Shown piece after piece: positions 13,604 to 15,013 of a stretch of DNA of 15,013 nt (positions are counted from its first letter, which is position 1; each line of letters opens with the position of its first letter). A model generated the notes under the pieces. That model was not told where the DNA came from, did not search any database, and saw only the letters and a list, made by a program, of their open reading frames with translations. Origin of the DNA: Parvularculaceae bacterium (GTDB taxonomy: Bacteria; Pseudomonadota; Alphaproteobacteria; Caulobacterales; Parvularculaceae); assembly GCA_027080545.1 (NCBI GenBank), contig JALWRV010000309.1, positions 1 through 15,013 on the forward strand. The letters are read 5' to 3'. Made by a program: the position numbers and the translations under genes.

Positions 13604-14779
13604 CTACCAGCCCTGATTGAAATTAGTGCCGGAACTGTCTTGCGAAAAAGACTTCGCCGTTGGCGGCACATCATTGATAATTTTTGGCAGATTGCCGGAT
13701 TGTTCGGAAATATCAATTTCGCTATAGCCGGCTTTGACGCGAATATCATTATTTTCAATCAAGCCGTTGGACGAATAGATTTTGATACCGTCTCCGTCAT
13801 TTTCAAAAATTTCATTGAGCCGCAATAAAACCTGCTTGGCATCACGCCCCAGCAAAACGCCGGTGCCACGATTGTTGAGAATTTTATTGGCGACAATCGT
13901 TGCGTCTCCCTCACCATTATAGACAACACCCTGACCATTTTCGGCGATGAAATTGCCCGCAGCGGTGACCGAAGCAACCCCAGTCATGTGAATGCCCGTG
14001 TAAAGATTGTTGGTGATATTATTGTCGAGCAGGGAGGCCCGATCCCAAAGCGGTTGGCGTTGGGCGATCAACACACCGTCAAGCCCGCCTTTGATGGTAT
14101 TGCGTTCAAGTGAAGCGGTGCCGCCGGTAATCTCGACCAACGGGCCGTTGTGAACCAAACCCCCATCGACGGTTGATTCCTTCATGGTAAAGACGCCGGA
14201 TTTGATGGCGATGCAAGAAACGCTGGCCCCGCTGCTATTGTTGGCGATGCGCCCAAAGGTGTCATCATCGGCGCCATAGTTTCCACTGCCTCGACCCATA
14301 GCCGTCGGGGCTGTGCGAAACTCCACATTCGAGACTAAAGTGTGGCTGTCCTCTGAAAAAGGCTCATAGTTGAGGCAGGGCTTGTTGGCGGTTTCCGCGA
14401 TAATGCGCACCGATGCGCCGGGTCCGCGATCCCCCTGAATGGTGACCGATTTCCTGATATCAAGATTTTCGTGATAATCGCCGGGCATCACCACGATCAC
14501 CCCACCCCAGCTCACCGCATCAATAGCCCCTTGGATGGTGCGATAGCTGCCCGTTTTGCCGCGCCGTTGATCAACGATCACATAGTCGGGCTTTTTATCA
14601 TCAGCATCTTGATCGGTGCCATTTTGTGACGAGCCATTTGATGGTTGTTGCGGGGTGATGGTTGGCATCCCGCCAAAGGTTTGAGCGTTCGCGACGCCGG
14701 ATATCATGGCCGAAAAAGCAAAGGCGCTGAGGCAAAGAACCGTCCCCCGGGCGGAAATATTTTTTACCAGATTAATCAT
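13604..14779 (-). CDS. Secreted right-handed parallel beta-helix repeat protein
   Basis: A 391-residue exported protein, probably periplasmic or extracellular. A signal peptide (hydrophobic at about residues 13-27) ends in ANA before Gln33. A Ser/Asn/Asp/Gln-rich linker runs from about 40 to 63. The fold starts at TIQGAIDA (81-88) and WGGVIVVMPGDYHENLDI, the classic opening of pectin-lyase-like right-handed beta-helices. Repeated N-x-I/F turns follow, such as NNITNNLYTGIHM, AAGNFIAENGQGVVYNG, NKILNNRGTGVLL and NEIFENDGDGIKI. This resembles the NosD/carbohydrate-binding repeat family. No polysaccharide-lyase catalytic residues could be recognised, so the substrate or role is unknown. The ATG at 14779 was chosen because GAGAGAGG lies upstream and because it overlaps the preceding gene's stop by eight bases; a start at 14818 would lie far inside that gene. 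Confidence 0.85.
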   Translation of the reverse strand: MINLVKNISARGTVLCLSAFAFSAMISGVANAQTFGGMPTITPQQPSNGSSQNGTDQDADDKKPDYVIVDQRRGKTGSYRTIQGAIDAVSWGGVIVVMPGDYHENLDIRKSVTIQGDRGPGASVRIIAETANKPCLNYEPFSEDSHTLVSNVEFRTAPTAMGRGSGNYGADDDTFGRIANNSSGASVSCIAIKSGVFTMKESTVDGGLVHNGPLVEITGGTASLERNTIKGGLDGVLIAQRQPLWDRASLLDNNITNNLYTGIHMTGVASVTAAGNFIAENGQGVVYNGEGDATIVANKILNNRGTGVLLGRDAKQVLLRLNEIFENDGDGIKIYSSNGLIENNDIRVKAGYSEIDISEQSGNLPKIINDVPPTAKSFSQDSSGTNFNQGW

Positions 14780-15013
14780 CGTAACTACCTCTCTCGTCCG
14801 TGGCCGGGACATTTTCATACAATTTCATAAGATCTTCTCGAGCCGGCTCATAGCCCAACGCCACCGCCTGACCGAGATGGTAGGTGGCTTTGCCCACATT
14901 CGGCTTGATCGCGTCTTCGCCCTGTGTGCCATCACGATAATAGATGCCAAGCGCATAATGGGCGAGGGCGTAGCCATAATTGGCCGAGCTGGTGAGATAT
15001 TTTATGGCCTTGG
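14772..15013 (-). CDS. Sel1-like repeat protein, C-terminal part (partial)
   Basis: The minus-strand frame enters at the right edge and ends at TAA (14774-14772), giving 79 visible residues. KAIKYLTSSANYGYALAHYA continues into LGIYYRDG, which fits the Sel1-type tetratricopeptide repeat (paired helices with AA-x-x-G-x-A-x-A and LG-x-x-Y-x-x-G). A second, less complete repeat follows (NVGKATYHLGQAVALGYEPA), then an acidic end (NVPATDERGSYDD). Sel1 repeats serve as protein-protein interaction scaffolds, often in envelope or secretion processes. The start and any signal peptide are outside the window. Its last eight bases overlap the beta-helix gene start, so the two genes are an operon with translational coupling. 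Confidence 0.8.
   Translation of the reverse strand, partial: KAIKYLTSSANYGYALAHYALGIYYRDGTQGEDAIKPNVGKATYHLGQAVALGYEPAREDLMKLYENVPATDERGSYDD

Noticed and set aside
1..15013. Search by eye for tRNA, rRNA, CRISPR arrays, insertion sequences and prophage genes.
   Set aside because: No cloverleaf, repeat-spacer array, transposase, integrase or phage structural gene was seen on either strand.

Overview
The window reads as a stretch of alphaproteobacterial chromosome carrying mostly housekeeping genes. This placement is an inference from several gene types and neighbourhoods: a membrane sensor gene downstream of pepN, a DUF6491-type lipoprotein, an intergenic palindrome resembling a repeat common in alphaproteobacteria, and a putative small RNA with an anti-Shine-Dalgarno loop. 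No phage, transposase, CRISPR, tRNA or rRNA was seen.

Layout, left to right. (1) 1-4114, all minus strand: a small three-helix membrane protein, then aminopeptidase N (pepN), then the N-terminal part of a two-helix membrane sensor, probably a histidine kinase, that runs off the left edge. (2) 4411-5765, plus strand: the two subunits of succinyl-CoA:3-ketoacid CoA-transferase, overlapping by ATGA. A dyad and a repeated half-site lie in their promoter region. (3) 5767-6877, minus strand: a secreted protein with a TonB-C-like domain followed four bases later by a gamma-carbonic-anhydrase-like protein. (4) 7084-7596, minus strand: a lipoprotein. (5) 7803-9656, plus strand: a fused two-domain ATPase of a peptide ABC transporter with no permease genes beside it. 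(6) 9815-10606, plus strand: a ZIP-family metal transporter preceded by a good match to a Zur operator. It ends in a strong bidirectional terminator. (7) 10616-10972: a gene-free stretch. On the minus strand it can encode a structured small RNA with a CUCCUCCCC loop that ends at the shared terminator. On the plus strand it holds the purine-rich leader of queC. (8) 10973-12718, plus strand: queC, queE and queD of the preQ0 pathway. (9) 12737-13312, minus strand: a secreted protein of unknown function. (10) 13313-13603: a gene-free stretch with a palindromic repeat and a bidirectional terminator. (11) 13604-15013, minus strand: a secreted right-handed beta-helix protein whose start overlaps the stop of a Sel1-repeat protein that continues past the right edge.

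Together these genes cover peptide use (PepN and the peptide ABC ATPase), ketone-body or short-chain acyl-CoA metabolism (ScoAB), zinc uptake, tRNA queuosine synthesis and several envelope proteins of unknown role. The least explained items are the putative small RNA at 10616-10774, the QueD homologue that lacks the usual catalytic cysteine, and the coupled Sel1/beta-helix pair. Nothing in the window looks like a complete new multi-gene system.
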